From contig NZ_JACBYQ010000002.1 of assembly GCF_013408295.1 (NCBI RefSeq), positions 1,116,001 to 1,180,000 of the forward strand: DNA of 64,000 bases. The letters are read 5' to 3'. Positions 33,327-42,967 of this stretch are shown here, piece by piece. Made by a program: the position numbers and the translations under genes. How positions within the stretch are numbered: the stretch's first letter is position 1; each line of letters opens with the position of its first letter. The notes beneath the pieces are model-generated. The model had not been told where the DNA came from. It made no database searches and worked only from the letters and a program-made list of their open reading frames with translations. Origin of the DNA: Psychromicrobium silvestre. Lineage in GTDB: Bacteria; Actinomycetota; Actinomycetes; Actinomycetales; Micrococcaceae.

Positions 33327-34513
33327 CCGGCTTCTTCGCCGCCGTGGTTGAGGCCTGGGGCGAGTTCAAAGTGCACAAAACCCGAGTGCTGCTCTCTTTA
33401 ATTGGCGTTGCTCTTTCGGTAGCAGCGCTCAGCACAGTGGTAGGAATGGGGGACTTGGCCCGAGAGTCGATTCAGCAAAGTCAGGAACGCTCCGGTGGGC
33501 GATCGGCTACGGTGAGCGCCTACATCAGCCCGGGTCCCGGTGTCACCATGACGAGTTCACGGCAGAAATTCATAGCGGTGATGAAGCAATACCAGCTGGA
33601 GTATTTCAGTACCGAACAGCAATTCCAGCTGTCCTTTCAGTTTCCCAATGGAGTGCAGCAGGCGCAGGCGAGCGCCGTCGATCCAGCCTACGGGGTGATC
33701 CATCGTCTCAAGCTGTTCAAGGGTCACTGGTTTGCTCCGGATGACGCGCAGCGGCTGGCGCCAGCCTTGGTAGTCAACCAGACTTTTTACCAGTCAATCG
33801 GTAGTCCGAATCTGAACACCGACCCGGAAATCTCCGCAACCGGGGAGAAGGGCACCAGCATGATCATCATTGGCGTGCTACCGAATCAGTATGGACCGCT
33901 GGAACCCGCTAGTGCTTATCTACTACCGGAGGCCGCCGCGTCATTGGGAGTGGGTGCCTTGGACGCCGGATTCAACGCTCAAATCTGGTCGCAAGTGGGG
34001 CAAGCTGACCAGCTCACCGCTAGCTTAAGAGGGGATCTACAGTCGGCTTTCCCGGCCGCGCAGGTATCGGTCAATCGCTCCGATTACGCAGCCATGGGAG
34101 ATCCTTATCTGCAGATCGAACTCGTTGTTGGTGCTATCGCGGGGGTGGTGATGTTCCTGGGGATTCTCTCCCTGCTCAATATCTCTATGGTGACGATCAA
34201 GCATCGGGTTCGGGAAATCGGCATTCGGCGCAGTTTCGGCGCCACCGGAGCCAGAGTGTTCTTTGGAGTGCTGATGGAGTCCGTGGTGGCGACCACTATT
34301 GCCGGGATACTCGGAGTGATGCTCGCCATCGCGATTGTGAAGAATCCTCAATTGGAGTCCTTTATTGGTCCGGGAATCGCGGACTATCCGCCTTTCCCCA
34401 TCAGTGCTGCCTTGATTGGACTGGCCTCGGCCGTGCTGGCTGGTGCCCTCGCCGGGGCTTTGCCCGCCTTGGTAGCAGTCAGGGTGAAAGTCATCGACGC
34501 GATTAGGTTCTAG
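33323..34513 (+). CDS. MacB/FtsX-type ABC permease
   Basis: A 396-residue permease with one N-terminal helix (LLSLIGVALSVAALSTVVGMG), a large extracellular MacB core domain (about residues 45-255) and three C-terminal helices of the FtsX fold, including VREIGIRRSFGATGARVFF. With the adaptor and ATPase it forms a MacAB-like tripartite system, which in Gram-positives exports peptides or senses and detoxifies antimicrobial agents. Substrate unknown. Confidence 0.9.
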   Translation: MTGFFAAVVEAWGEFKVHKTRVLLSLIGVALSVAALSTVVGMGDLARESIQQSQERSGGRSATVSAYISPGPGVTMTSSRQKFIAVMKQYQLEYFSTEQQFQLSFQFPNGVQQAQASAVDPAYGVIHRLKLFKGHWFAPDDAQRLAPALVVNQTFYQSIGSPNLNTDPEISATGEKGTSMIIIGVLPNQYGPLEPASAYLLPEAAASLGVGALDAGFNAQIWSQVGQADQLTASLRGDLQSAFPAAQVSVNRSDYAAMGDPYLQIELVVGAIAGVVMFLGILSLLNISMVTIKHRVREIGIRRSFGATGARVFFGVLMESVVATTIAGILGVMLAIAIVKNPQLESFIGPGIADYPPFPISAALIGLASAVLAGALAGALPALVAVRVKVIDAIRF

Positions 34514-34562
34514 CTTCCCTGGTAGCTTTCGTTTTGCGCGCTGGATAGGCAAGTATTGATCC

Positions 34563-35768
34563 ATGACCGACCATGAAACAGGCCGTACTACGGCGAAAGC
34601 CGCGCAAGAAGCCCAAGACATCCCCTATGCGCTGCGCATTGGGGCGGAATGGGCTTGGCGGCTCGGAGCTATCCTGGTGGTGGCGGGTGGCATTATTTGG
34701 CTGCTGCGCTTCGTCAGTTTCCTGATTATCCCGGTGCTGGTCGCCGCCCTTTTGGCGGGCTTGCTGATGCCCGTGGTGAAGTGGCTCGTCCGGCACAAGG
34801 TTTCCCGTGGCTTGGCCGTGGCTATTACCGAACTCGGCATGCTCGCCGTCCTGGTTGCCGCTCTCACCCTGGTCGGTAGGCAGCTGGTGGTGGGTTTCCA
34901 CGACCTTTGGTCCGAGGCCCTACTCGGGGTGCAGAAGGTACAGGACTGGCTATCGACCGGGCCTTTGCATCTTTCCGCAACCCAGATTGACGGCTACCTG
35001 CAGCAAGCCGGTAAGGCTCTGGAAGGCAATAGCGACAGCATTGTGAGCGGCGCGCTGTCCTTCGGTAGTTCGGCTGGGCACTTCGGCACCGGACTGATCC
35101 TGGCGCTTTTCATTCTGATTTTCTTCCTTCTGGAAGGGGAACGGATCTGGCTTTTCCTGGTGGGACTTATGCCCCGCAGGGCGCGAGCGGCAACTAATGG
35201 GGCTGGCCGTAAAGGGTGGGCCTCAATGGTTAGTTACGTTCGGGTACAGGTTTTTGTGGCCTTTGTGGACGCGGTCGGCATCGGTGTTGGCGCGGCAATC
35301 TTGCAGGTTCCGCTCGCCTTGCCGCTTGGCGTCCTAGTTTTCCTGGGGTCTTTCATTCCGATTGTCGGTGCCCTGGTGACAGGTGCGGTGGCAGTGTTGT
35401 TGGCGCTGGTTGCTAATGGCCCGGTCAACGCCCTCATTATGCTGATCGTGGTGCTCGTTGTACAGCAATTGGAGAGTCATGTGCTGCAGCCCCTCGTGAT
35501 GGGCAAGGCAGTCTCCCTGCATCCGGTGGCTGTGATCCTGGCAGTTGCCGCGGGGTCCTTCCTGGCGGGTATCCCCGGGGCGCTCTTCGCCGTTCCGACC
35601 CTCGCAGTCACCAACTCTGCGGTGAGATATATTGCTGCTCGCGGCTGGGACAAGGATCCCGAGCTGGACCCCGATGCTAAGCCTAGGCCGGAACCCGATT
35701 CAGCTGATTCCGCTGGTCCAGATGATTTACCTGAGCAAAGGGGGGAACCCGGGACCCCAACCCCCTGA
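34563..35768 (+). CDS. AI-2E family transporter / PerM-type permease
   Basis: A 401-residue membrane protein with about eight helices and the family signature PLGVLVFLGSFIPIVGALVTGAVAVLLAL plus QQLESHVLQPLVMGKAVSLHPVAVIL. Family members include AI-2 exporters and sodium/proton antiporters, so the substrate is open. The C-terminal 50 residues are acidic and Pro-rich. It stands alone, followed by a perfect bidirectional terminator. Confidence 0.88.
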   Translation: MTDHETGRTTAKAAQEAQDIPYALRIGAEWAWRLGAILVVAGGIIWLLRFVSFLIIPVLVAALLAGLLMPVVKWLVRHKVSRGLAVAITELGMLAVLVAALTLVGRQLVVGFHDLWSEALLGVQKVQDWLSTGPLHLSATQIDGYLQQAGKALEGNSDSIVSGALSFGSSAGHFGTGLILALFILIFFLLEGERIWLFLVGLMPRRARAATNGAGRKGWASMVSYVRVQVFVAFVDAVGIGVGAAILQVPLALPLGVLVFLGSFIPIVGALVTGAVAVLLALVANGPVNALIMLIVVLVVQQLESHVLQPLVMGKAVSLHPVAVILAVAAGSFLAGIPGALFAVPTLAVTNSAVRYIAARGWDKDPELDPDAKPRPEPDSADSAGPDDLPEQRGEPGTPTP

Positions 35769-35856
35769 GTCTGCGGTCTCGCTGGGGCATGATGCCTGGT
35801 CCCAGCGAGTTGCCCATCTCGGTGGGACCAAAGATTGAAAGCGGCCTGGAAAGACA

Positions 35857-35899
35857 AACGACGGCGGTGCCACCTTCGCGAGGTGGCACCGCCGTCGTT
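35857..35899. terminator. Bidirectional terminator
   Basis: A perfect 18-bp GC-rich stem (35857-35874 with 35882-35899, 7-base loop) with AAAC on the left and GTTC on the right. It lies between the convergent AI-2E permease and sugar-binding-protein genes and can serve both. Confidence 0.85.
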
Positions 35900-35918
35900 C
35901 TAGTAGGAAGGCTGGGAC

Positions 35919-37013
35919 TTACTTGGTCAGCGCTTCCAGGGTGGGGTTGTTCTTGTAGGCCTCTGCTGCATTGGCCTTGGTGACGATGACCGGCTCAAGG
36001 TACTGAGTTGGTACTTCCTTGGAGCCATTATTGTCTTTTTCGTTGGTGGTCGGAGTCTTGCCTTCTTGCAGATCCTTCACCATTTGAATGGCCGCAGTCA
36101 CCAAATTGCTGGTGTCTTTGTTGATGGTGGAGTACTGCTCCCCAGCCATGATCGACTTGACCGAGTCAACTTCGGAATCCTGGCCAGTTATCACTGGAAT
36201 GGGCTTACCAGCGGCCTTGACAGAGCCAATAATAGCGCGAGCTAGGGTGTCATTTGGCGAGAGCACGCCATCCAGTGTTGCCGTTGAATACGAGCCTGCC
36301 AGCAAAGTGTCCATCCGTTTGCGAGCGTTCTCGGCAAGCCACCCAGCGGTAGCAGCAGCGTTTTGCGTGCTTTGCCCGGATACGATCTTGACGGTGCCGT
36401 CATCAATTTTTGGCTTGAGTACGCTCATCGCGCCGTCGAAGAACGGCTTCGAGTTAGCGTCATCGTTGGAACCAGCAAAGACCTCGATATTGTAGGGACC
36501 GTTGGGCTTTTTGGCCTTCATGCCAGCCAATAGTGCTTGCCCCTGCAGTTCACCAACCTTGAAGTTGTTGTAAGCCACGTAGTAATCAACGTCGCTAGTC
36601 TTGGTTAAGTCTCGGTCGTAGGCGATGATAGTCGCGCCGGCATCCTTGGCTTGTTTGACCTGAGTGCCCAGCTGACCACCGTCGACGGCGCCAACAATAA
36701 TAACTTTGGCACCGTTAGTGATCATCGAGCTGATTTGATTCTGTTGCTCGGTAACGCCGCCATTGGCAAACTGAACCTCGCCCTTGAACCCAGCGTTCTT
36801 CAAACCGTCGTTGAACAAGCCTTCTGCTTGGACCCAGTTCTCGGAGGTCTTCTGCGGCAGTGCCACACCAATCAACGAACTTTTGTCGAAGCCGGCAGCG
36901 CCGCTAGAGCTAGAGCCGCTGCCAGAATCGCTTCGACCGCATCCGGTCAGGGCTAATGCCGAAATCGCCGCGATGGCCGCAACCGACGTCAGCGTCTTAG
37001 TGAATTTCACCAT
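35919..37013 (-). CDS. Monosaccharide ABC importer, binding lipoprotein (ChvE type)
   Basis: A 364-residue lipoprotein with lipobox LALTGC followed by a Ser/Gly linker. It belongs to the periplasmic-binding-protein family 1/ChvE group (IGVALPQKTSENWVQ, KVIIVGAVDGGQ, IIAYDRDL, ITGQDSEVDSVKSI). ChvE-type systems import xylose, arabinose, glucose, galactose and related sugars. It is the last gene of the operon ATPase-permease-binding protein, 29 bases after the permease, and ends near the shared terminator. Confidence 0.92.
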   Translation of the reverse strand: MVKFTKTLTSVAAIAAISALALTGCGRSDSGSGSSSSGAAGFDKSSLIGVALPQKTSENWVQAEGLFNDGLKNAGFKGEVQFANGGVTEQQNQISSMITNGAKVIIVGAVDGGQLGTQVKQAKDAGATIIAYDRDLTKTSDVDYYVAYNNFKVGELQGQALLAGMKAKKPNGPYNIEVFAGSNDDANSKPFFDGAMSVLKPKIDDGTVKIVSGQSTQNAAATAGWLAENARKRMDTLLAGSYSTATLDGVLSPNDTLARAIIGSVKAAGKPIPVITGQDSEVDSVKSIMAGEQYSTINKDTSNLVTAAIQMVKDLQEGKTPTTNEKDNNGSKEVPTQYLEPVIVTKANAAEAYKNNPTLEALTK

Positions 37014-37042
37014 GGTTATCGCTTTCTTCTCAAATAAGGGGA

Positions 37043-38386
37043 CTATTTTGTAGAGGTCTCTACTGGGACTTGCTCGGTGGGCGACTGCAAGCCCACCTTT
37101 TCCTTGCGGTTGGTGTTTTTCATCATCAAGCCAATGATCGAGGGACGACCCTGCGACTTGTTATAGACATCGATAGCAACAGCGATCAGCAGCACCAGGC
37201 CCTTGATGACTTGAGTCATATCAGCGCCCATTCCAATAAGCTGAAGTCCTTGGTTGAGTACTGCCATCACCAGTCCACCAATCATTGAACCGATCACGGT
37301 GCCTACACCGCCACTGACCGCTGCGCCGCCAATGAAGACGGCAGCGATAGCATCCAGCTCCCAGCCCGTACCATCTCCGGGACCAGATGCGCCAGCGCGT
37401 CCAATGAAGACCATGGCAGCAACCGCGGCCAGGATGGACATATTCATGATGACGAGGAAGTTGATCTTGCGACTCTTGACTCCGGAGAGTTCAGCAGCGT
37501 GCTTATTTCCACCCACCGCGTAGACATGTCGGCCCAAAATGGTCTTGGACGAGACGAACGCGTAGATCAGAACGAGGATGCCTAGGATGACCCCGGAGAA
37601 GGGGAACGAAGTGCCTTTGTTCCCTGTAGCGAATAGGTATGTAGCGTAAATGATAACTACTCCGACTAGCCCAATCCTGGTTACCGTAACCCAAAGCGGC
37701 GGCACAGTAGAACCGATCTTCACTGAGTTACTGCGAGAACGGAGCTCACCAAAGATGACGGCAGCGATACCGAGCAGACCGAGAAGTAAGGTTAGGTTAT
37801 TAAAACCGGTGTCTGGCCCTCCCTCGGGGAGGAATCCGCCGCCTAAGAACTGGATCTCCTCAGGCACCGGGACCGTCGCGGAGTGCCCGATGGCTTGGTT
37901 TAGGCCACGGAATAACAGCATTCCCGCCAGCGTCACAATGAACGCCGGTATACCTACGACAGCGACCCAGAACCCCTGCCAGGCGCCAATAAGGGCCCCA
38001 AGCGCTAGACCGATGATGATCCCGAGCCACCACGGCACGCCCCAGTCTTGGATCACCAGAGCGACCACGATTCCGACAAAAGCCGCTACCGAGCCAACTG
38101 AGAGATCGATGTGACCAGCAATAATGACCAGCACCATGCCAATAGCCAGAATCAAAATGTAAGCGTTGCCGTTGACTAGGTTGATCATGTTCACAGGTGT
38201 AAGCATTCGACCGTCTAGGAACCCGTCCCAGGCTCGGGGGAAGAAGTTGAAGAAATTCATCCCGTTATAGGCATCGTCGAGCCTCATGCCGTGAAGCACT
38301 TGGAACAATAAGATCAGAATGACCAGTGCACCGATCATGCCGAACTGACGGAGATTGCCGCCGAAGATTTGTTTGACGTTATTCAT
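37043..38386 (-). CDS. Monosaccharide ABC importer permease (GguB/XylH type)
   Basis: A 447-residue permease with roughly eleven hydrophobic segments, including LILAIGMVLVIIAGHIDLSVGSVAAFVG and the characteristic GVKSRKINFLVIMNMSILAAVAAMVFIGRAG. It is longer than ribose-type permeases, as expected for the GguB/XylH class. The last 30 residues are hydrophilic. It lies 33 bases after the ATPase gene. Confidence 0.93.
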   Translation of the reverse strand: MNNVKQIFGGNLRQFGMIGALVILILLFQVLHGMRLDDAYNGMNFFNFFPRAWDGFLDGRMLTPVNMINLVNGNAYILILAIGMVLVIIAGHIDLSVGSVAAFVGIVVALVIQDWGVPWWLGIIIGLALGALIGAWQGFWVAVVGIPAFIVTLAGMLLFRGLNQAIGHSATVPVPEEIQFLGGGFLPEGGPDTGFNNLTLLLGLLGIAAVIFGELRSRSNSVKIGSTVPPLWVTVTRIGLVGVVIIYATYLFATGNKGTSFPFSGVILGILVLIYAFVSSKTILGRHVYAVGGNKHAAELSGVKSRKINFLVIMNMSILAAVAAMVFIGRAGASGPGDGTGWELDAIAAVFIGGAAVSGGVGTVIGSMIGGLVMAVLNQGLQLIGMGADMTQVIKGLVLLIAVAIDVYNKSQGRPSIIGLMMKNTNRKEKVGLQSPTEQVPVETSTK

Positions 38387-38418
38387 CGTTGAAAGTCCCT
38401 GTTCCCTGAAAACTTCGC

Positions 38419-39975
38419 TTAGGCGGTCTTTTTAGCGGCTGTCATAAGCTTCATCAGGCTTTCCTGACTGGCTTCGTCTTTGTCTAGGACGCCGGTGATG
38501 GCGCCCTCGAAGATGGTGTAAATCCGGTCAGAAAGGCCGAGTAACTCCGGCAGCTCGGAAGAGATCACAATGACACCCTTGCCTTGATCAGCGAGCTTTT
38601 GAATGATGCCGTAAATCTCGTACTTAGCTCCGACATCGATGCCCCGAGTAGGTTCGTCCAGGATCAGCAGATCCGGATCGGTGAACATCCACTTGGCCAG
38701 CACAACTTTTTGCTGATTTCCACCGGAGAGCTTGGAAATGCCCTCTTCGACGCTCGGCGTCTTGGTTCGCAGTTGCTTCCGGTAATCCTCAGCGACGGAG
38801 TATTCCTCGTCGTCGTTGACCACCATATTGTGGGTGATCTTCTTGAGGGCCGCCGCAACCGTGGTGGTTTTGATGTCATCGAGCAGGTTGAGCCCCAGGC
38901 TCTTCCGGTCCTCGGTGACGTAGCCGAGGCCGTGGTTGATCGCTTGGGTCACATTGTGCAGGGTGATTTCCTTGCCATCCTTGATGATGGTGCCGGAGAG
39001 GAAGCGGCCGTAGGAACGGCCGAAGATGGAACGAGCCAACTCGGTTCGTCCGGCTCCCATCAGGCCCGCAAAGCCGACGATTTCGCCGCGACGAACCGCG
39101 AACGATTCGTTTTTGCAGACCATCCGATCGGCGATCTGGGGATGCGCGACGTTCCAGTTCTTAACCTCAAAGAACACCTCGCCAATATTTGGCGTGTGAT
39201 CCGGGAATCGAGATTCCAAGGTGCGCCCCACCATGCCGCGGATGATCCGGTCCTCATCCACGCCGTCGGCTTTCACATCGAGGGTTTCGATGGACTTTCC
39301 GTCCCGGATGATGGTGATCGAATCGGCAACGGCTTCGATCTCATTAAGTTTGTGGCTGATCATAATCGAGGCGATGCCCTTGCCCTTGAGGCCACGAATC
39401 AGATCCAGCAAGTGCTGCGAGTCCGATTCGTTGAGGGCGGCGGTCGGCTCGTCCAGAATAAGCAGCTTCACGGACTTATTCAGGGCCTTAGCGATTTCCA
39501 CCAACTGTTGCTTGCCGACGCCGATTTCCTTGACCGGGGTATCTGGATCGTCCTTCAGACCTACCCGAGCCAGCAGCTCGATGGCCGTCCTGCGGGCCTC
39601 ACCCCAGTTGATCACACCGAACTTGGTGGGCTCGTTGCCCAGGAAAATGTTCTCCGTGATGGAAAGCTCCGGAATGAGGGCGAGCTCCTGATGGATGATG
39701 ACGATGCCGGCGGCCTCGGAGGCGCGAATGTCCTTAAACCGGCAAACTTCGCCCTGATAGACAATGTCGCCTTCGTAGCTTCCGAAGGGATAGACGCCGG
39801 AGAGCACCTTCATCAGGGTCGATTTACCGGCACCGTTCTCGCCGCAGATGGCGTGGATCTCTCCTGCACGCACGGTGATTGATACCTCGGAAAGCGCCTT
39901 GACGCCCGGGAACTCTTTAGTGATTGATCGCATCTCCAGAATCACCGGAGCAGCAACAGTGTTGCTGTTTGACAT
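38419..39975 (-). CDS. Monosaccharide ABC importer ATPase (GguA/XylG type)
   Basis: A 518-residue double ATPase for sugar uptake. Domain 1 has Walker [13 protein letters not shown] and Walker [11 protein letters not shown]. Domain 2 has the degenerate Walker A typical of this class, with [13 protein letters not shown], then [14 protein letters not shown] and [12 protein letters not shown]. The ATG at 39975 follows GGGAGGG by seven bases; the in-frame ATG 57 bases upstream is less likely. The promoter region carries a motif shared with the ROK gene. Confidence 0.94.
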   Translation of the reverse strand: MSNSNTVAAPVILEMRSITKEFPGVKALSEVSITVRAGEIHAICGENGAGKSTLMKVLSGVYPFGSYEGDIVYQGEVCRFKDIRASEAAGIVIIHQELALIPELSITENIFLGNEPTKFGVINWGEARRTAIELLARVGLKDDPDTPVKEIGVGKQQLVEIAKALNKSVKLLILDEPTAALNESDSQHLLDLIRGLKGKGIASIMISHKLNEIEAVADSITIIRDGKSIETLDVKADGVDEDRIIRGMVGRTLESRFPDHTPNIGEVFFEVKNWNVAHPQIADRMVCKNESFAVRRGEIVGFAGLMGAGRTELARSIFGRSYGRFLSGTIIKDGKEITLHNVTQAINHGLGYVTEDRKSLGLNLLDDIKTTTVAAALKKITHNMVVNDDEEYSVAEDYRKQLRTKTPSVEEGISKLSGGNQQKVVLAKWMFTDPDLLILDEPTRGIDVGAKYEIYGIIQKLADQGKGVIVISSELPELLGLSDRIYTIFEGAITGVLDKDEASQESLMKLMTAAKKTA

Positions 39976-40056
39976 GAAACATCCCTCCCAGTGGTGCTTC
40001 CGGAACGACTTCGTTCCAGGCTTATGTCTCAAGAAAAGTAAACTAGGTCACACTGC

Positions 40057-40079
40057 TTGTCGTCAAGTCTTGAACACAA
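40057..40079 (-). promoter_or_regulatory. Putative ROK operator before the sugar-importer operon
   Basis: TTGTCGTCAAG-TCT-TGAACACAA recurs as TTGTCGTCAAG-AAG-TGAACGCAA at 41355-41377 before the ROK gene (19 of 23 positions equal). On the transcribed strand the core reads TTGACG, a possible -35, so binding would block RNA polymerase. Confidence 0.65.
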
Positions 40080-40132
40080 CAGCTCTGTAACAGTTCTCAG
40101 TTCTTCGTGTGGTTATGTCCTTACCGCGTCGT

Positions 40133-41329
40133 TCAGAGTGCGGAGTGGATGCCTTGCTGTTGAAAAACCAGGGTGGCGCCGCCCAGTGCCTCGGCCCGGT
40201 TACCTAGTGAAGACATCACGATCTGAGTGGACTCACCCACGGAGGGGACGGCGTGACGAATCAGGCCGCGGCGGATCGGATCGAGCAATAGCTCGCCCAG
40301 TTCAGCCAGCGGGCCACCCACCACGATGACTTCGGGATTGAGTAGGTTAGCCACATTGGCCATCGCCCGCCCAACTGCCTGACCGGCGTCGTCAATCACC
40401 CGTAGCGTGGCGGGATCGCGTTCGAAGGCGAGCCGGACGATATCCTCCGTGGTGATTGGTTCCGGGGCACCTCGGGAGAGCAGTTCGATCATGATCGCGG
40501 TGGAAGCAACGGTTTCCAGGCAGCCGCGATTGCCGCAACGGCAGATCATTCCTTGCTCGAAAATGGTGGCGTGGCCGATTTCTCCGGTGACTCCGTAGTG
40601 GCCGTAGTGTGGGCTGCCGCCAAGAATTAGCCCGGCGCCGATGCCGCTGCCAATTTTCACGAAGATCAAATCGCTGATCGTGCTGTGCGGGCCCCAGGTA
40701 ACTTGCGCCAGCGCCCCGAGGTTCGCGTCGTTGTCGATATAAACCGGGACTTCCAGAGCACTTTCCAGCAGTTCCAAGATATTGATACCGACCCACTCGG
40801 GCAGAATAGCACCCTGGATGACGGTGCCGGTTCTGCTGTCGATGGGGCCCGGGATGCCGACGCCTGCACCCACCACAGCGCTGTGCTGCAATCCGGACTC
40901 CTCCAGAAGTTCGTTGAGCAGCCTGGCCGCGGCTTCGACTCCCTCGATCGCCAGATGGCCCAGCGGCAGCGGGACCGCACGTTCCGCGATAATCCGATAG
41001 TCCAGACTGGCGATGATCACCCGCACGTGGGTGCGGCCAACGTCGATTCCAACGGCGACTGCCCCCTCCGAATTCAGCCGCACCGAGACCGCTCGCCGCC
41101 CCGAACTGGTGGTCGGCGTGGTGGAGACCAAACCGTCGTCGGACATGATCTTGACAATATTCGACACCGTGGCGGTGGAGAGCCCGGTCTGCCGAGAGAT
41201 CTCCGCCTGAGTGAGTGGGCCGGTGCCCAGTAGAGTCTCGACAATGCGCTGCTGATTGAGCTGGCGGAGTGCCGACTGCGAGCCAGGGTTGCGACGGGTT
41301 TTCGTCGTTGGACGTGGTTCGACAGACAT
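40133..41329 (-). CDS. ROK-family transcriptional regulator (XylR/NagC type)
   Basis: A 398-residue repressor. The N-terminal winged helix (about residues 20-80; RQLNQQRIVETLLGTGPLTQAEISRQTGLSTATVSNIVK) precedes a ROK sugar-binding domain with VGIDVGRTHVRV, GVGIPGPID and IDNDANLGAL. It also has EIGHATI and the zinc motif CRCGNRGCLE. It sits just upstream of the sugar-importer operon on the same strand and shares an operator-like motif with it, so the importer's sugar is the likely inducer. Start ATG 41329 is preferred; ATG 41344 is possible. Confidence 0.92.
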   Translation of the reverse strand: MSVEPRPTTKTRRNPGSQSALRQLNQQRIVETLLGTGPLTQAEISRQTGLSTATVSNIVKIMSDDGLVSTTPTTSSGRRAVSVRLNSEGAVAVGIDVGRTHVRVIIASLDYRIIAERAVPLPLGHLAIEGVEAAARLLNELLEESGLQHSAVVGAGVGIPGPIDSRTGTVIQGAILPEWVGINILELLESALEVPVYIDNDANLGALAQVTWGPHSTISDLIFVKIGSGIGAGLILGGSPHYGHYGVTGEIGHATIFEQGMICRCGNRGCLETVASTAIMIELLSRGAPEPITTEDIVRLAFERDPATLRVIDDAGQAVGRAMANVANLLNPEVIVVGGPLAELGELLLDPIRRGLIRHAVPSVGESTQIVMSSLGNRAEALGGATLVFQQQGIHSAL

Positions 41330-41354
41330 ATAGGTAGCCTGCATCACTTTGAGT

Positions 41355-41377
41355 TTGTCGTCAAGAAGTGAACGCAA
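41355..41377 (-). promoter_or_regulatory. Putative ROK operator before the ROK gene itself
   Basis: Second copy of the 23-bp motif found at 40057-40079. It lies 25 bases upstream of the ROK start and again contains TTGACG on the transcribed strand, fitting autoregulation. Confidence 0.65.
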
Positions 41378-41486
41378 TAACTCTCGCCGAGTTCGCTTTT
41401 GAATCGCGTATTCGCGGATAAAAACAGGCGAATTCGAGACCGAAACGCGAACTCGCGCGGATAGCTGTAGCGGGCTGAGGCCGGCC

Positions 41487-42005
41487 TCAGCCGTGGAGTT
41501 TCCGGTGTTCCTGAGACAACTTCCGGTAGTGCTCGGCGTTCTCTTGGATTCCGACGAACTCCTGATCGCTGATCTCTCGGCGGACCTTAGCCGGAACGCC
41601 GGCAACCAAGGAACGCGGCGGGATCTGGGTGCCCTCGAGGACGACAGCCCCACCAGCCACCAAGGACCCGGCTCCGATGACGGCCCCGTTCATCACGGTT
41701 GCTCCCATCCCAATCAGACAATCATTCTCCACGGTGCAGCCGTGCACCACGGCCCCGTGGCCCACGCTGACGCCATCGCCAATAGAGGTGGGGAAACCAG
41801 GATCGGCATGCAGCACTACATTGTCTTGCAGGTTGCTATTGCTGCCCACCTTGATGTCCGCGACGTCGCCGCGCAGCACTGCACCATAAAAAGCGCTTGA
41901 CCCCGAACCGAGGGTGACCCGGCCAATAATGCTGGCATTCGGGGCCACGAAGGCGTCTTCGGCGACGGCAGGGGCATTTCCGGAGAACTCATAAACAGGG
42001 CTCAT
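41487..42005 (-). CDS. Gamma-carbonic-anhydrase-like hexapeptide protein
   Basis: A 172-residue left-handed beta-helix protein of the gamma-CA/PaaY/YrdA family. Hexapeptide repeats run from about residue 10 to 135 (ASIIGRVTLGSGSSAFYGAVLRGD), with metal-binding histidines in VVLHADPG, VSVGHGAVVHG. The C-terminal helix packs against the trimer. Many members bind zinc, but carbonic anhydrase activity is often weak or absent. Monocistronic between the ROK gene and purU. Confidence 0.9.
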   Translation of the reverse strand: MSPVYEFSGNAPAVAEDAFVAPNASIIGRVTLGSGSSAFYGAVLRGDVADIKVGSNSNLQDNVVLHADPGFPTSIGDGVSVGHGAVVHGCTVENDCLIGMGATVMNGAVIGAGSLVAGGAVVLEGTQIPPRSLVAGVPAKVRREISDQEFVGIQENAEHYRKLSQEHRKLHG

Positions 42006-42061
42006 GTTCTTACCGTACCGTCGTTTCGCTGCATCGAGCAGGACCCAGGGTCAGCATCGGA

Positions 42062-42946
42062 TCAACTAAAGACAACGGTCCGGTTACCGTCCAGCAAGAC
42101 CCGGTGCTCGGCATGCCAGCGCACTGCCTGGCTGAGAGTCCGCGCCTCCACCGCCCGGCCCATCTGCGCTAGGCGCTCGGATGGATGGGCATGATCCACC
42201 CGAATCACTTCTTGTTCAATGATCGGCCCCTCATCAAGATCACCGGTGACGTAATGTGCGGTGGCTCCGATTAGTTTGACACCGCGAGCGTGGGCCTGGG
42301 CATAGGGTCTTGCGCCTTTGAAGGAGGGCAGAAAGGAGTGGTGGATATTAATGGCTCGTCCGGTCAGATCCCGGCACAGCTCATCAGAGAGAATCTGCAT
42401 GTATCGGGCAAGGACTACCAATTCGATATTCTCATCTTCGATGATGCGGCGCAGCTCTTGCTCGGCTTCGGCTTTGGAAGCCACCGGCACATGGTGGAAG
42501 GGCACCCCGTAGAAGGCAGCCATCTCGGCTAGCTCAGGGTGGTTGGAGACGATGGCCGGAACCGTGATGGGCAGCGTTCCTGAGCGTTGTTGGAAAAGCA
42601 ACTCATTAAGGCAATGCGCTTCTTTGGAGGCCATGATCAGGGTCCGTACCGGTGCGCCCACGGGATGCAAGGTCCATTCCATCCCAAATTCTGCGGCCAC
42701 CGGTGCCAGTTGGCCGCGCAAAGGTTCTAGGGGCGACGACGTCGCCACCTCAACACGCATAAAGAACCGGCCGCTGGGCTGCTCCGCACGGCCTTGCTGC
42801 TTTGCTGCCGCAGGGCTGCCATATTGTTGGGACTCCACGATGTTCCCGCCTGCTTCCAGCAGCGCCCCGCTCACGGCATGCACAATGCCGGGTCGATCCG
42901 GGCAGGAAAGCGTCAGGGCGTAGCTGGTGGGGTCCTGGACAGTCAT
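42062..42946 (-). CDS. purU: Formyltetrahydrofolate deformylase
   Basis: Hydrolyses 10-formyl-THF to formate and THF, balancing the one-carbon pool. The 294-residue protein has an N-terminal ACT domain (LTLSCPDRPGIVHAVSGALLEAGGNIVES) and a C-terminal formyltransferase-fold domain with NIHHSFLPSFKGARPYAQAHARGVKLIGATAHYV and DEGPIIEQ. The HxSxLP-type site separates it from PurN. It lies close to glyA-folD, which act on the same folate pool. Confidence 0.95.
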   Translation of the reverse strand: MTVQDPTSYALTLSCPDRPGIVHAVSGALLEAGGNIVESQQYGSPAAAKQQGRAEQPSGRFFMRVEVATSSPLEPLRGQLAPVAAEFGMEWTLHPVGAPVRTLIMASKEAHCLNELLFQQRSGTLPITVPAIVSNHPELAEMAAFYGVPFHHVPVASKAEAEQELRRIIEDENIELVVLARYMQILSDELCRDLTGRAINIHHSFLPSFKGARPYAQAHARGVKLIGATAHYVTGDLDEGPIIEQEVIRVDHAHPSERLAQMGRAVEARTLSQAVRWHAEHRVLLDGNRTVVFS

Positions 42947-42967
42947 GGTTCCAATCTAGTGGGTCGC

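Noticed and set aside
34563-35768. Quorum-sensing autoinducer-2 exporter
   Set aside because: The family name covers varied transporters and no AI-2 genes are near, so only the family is reported.
38584-39882. Open frame of 432 codons antisense to the sugar-importer ATPase
   Set aside because: Composition is that of a complementary frame of an ABC ATPase; no start signal or family.
40133-41329. ROK protein as the missing MurNAc or GlcNAc kinase
   Set aside because: It has an N-terminal DNA-binding domain and sits with a sugar importer, so it is a repressor rather than a kinase.
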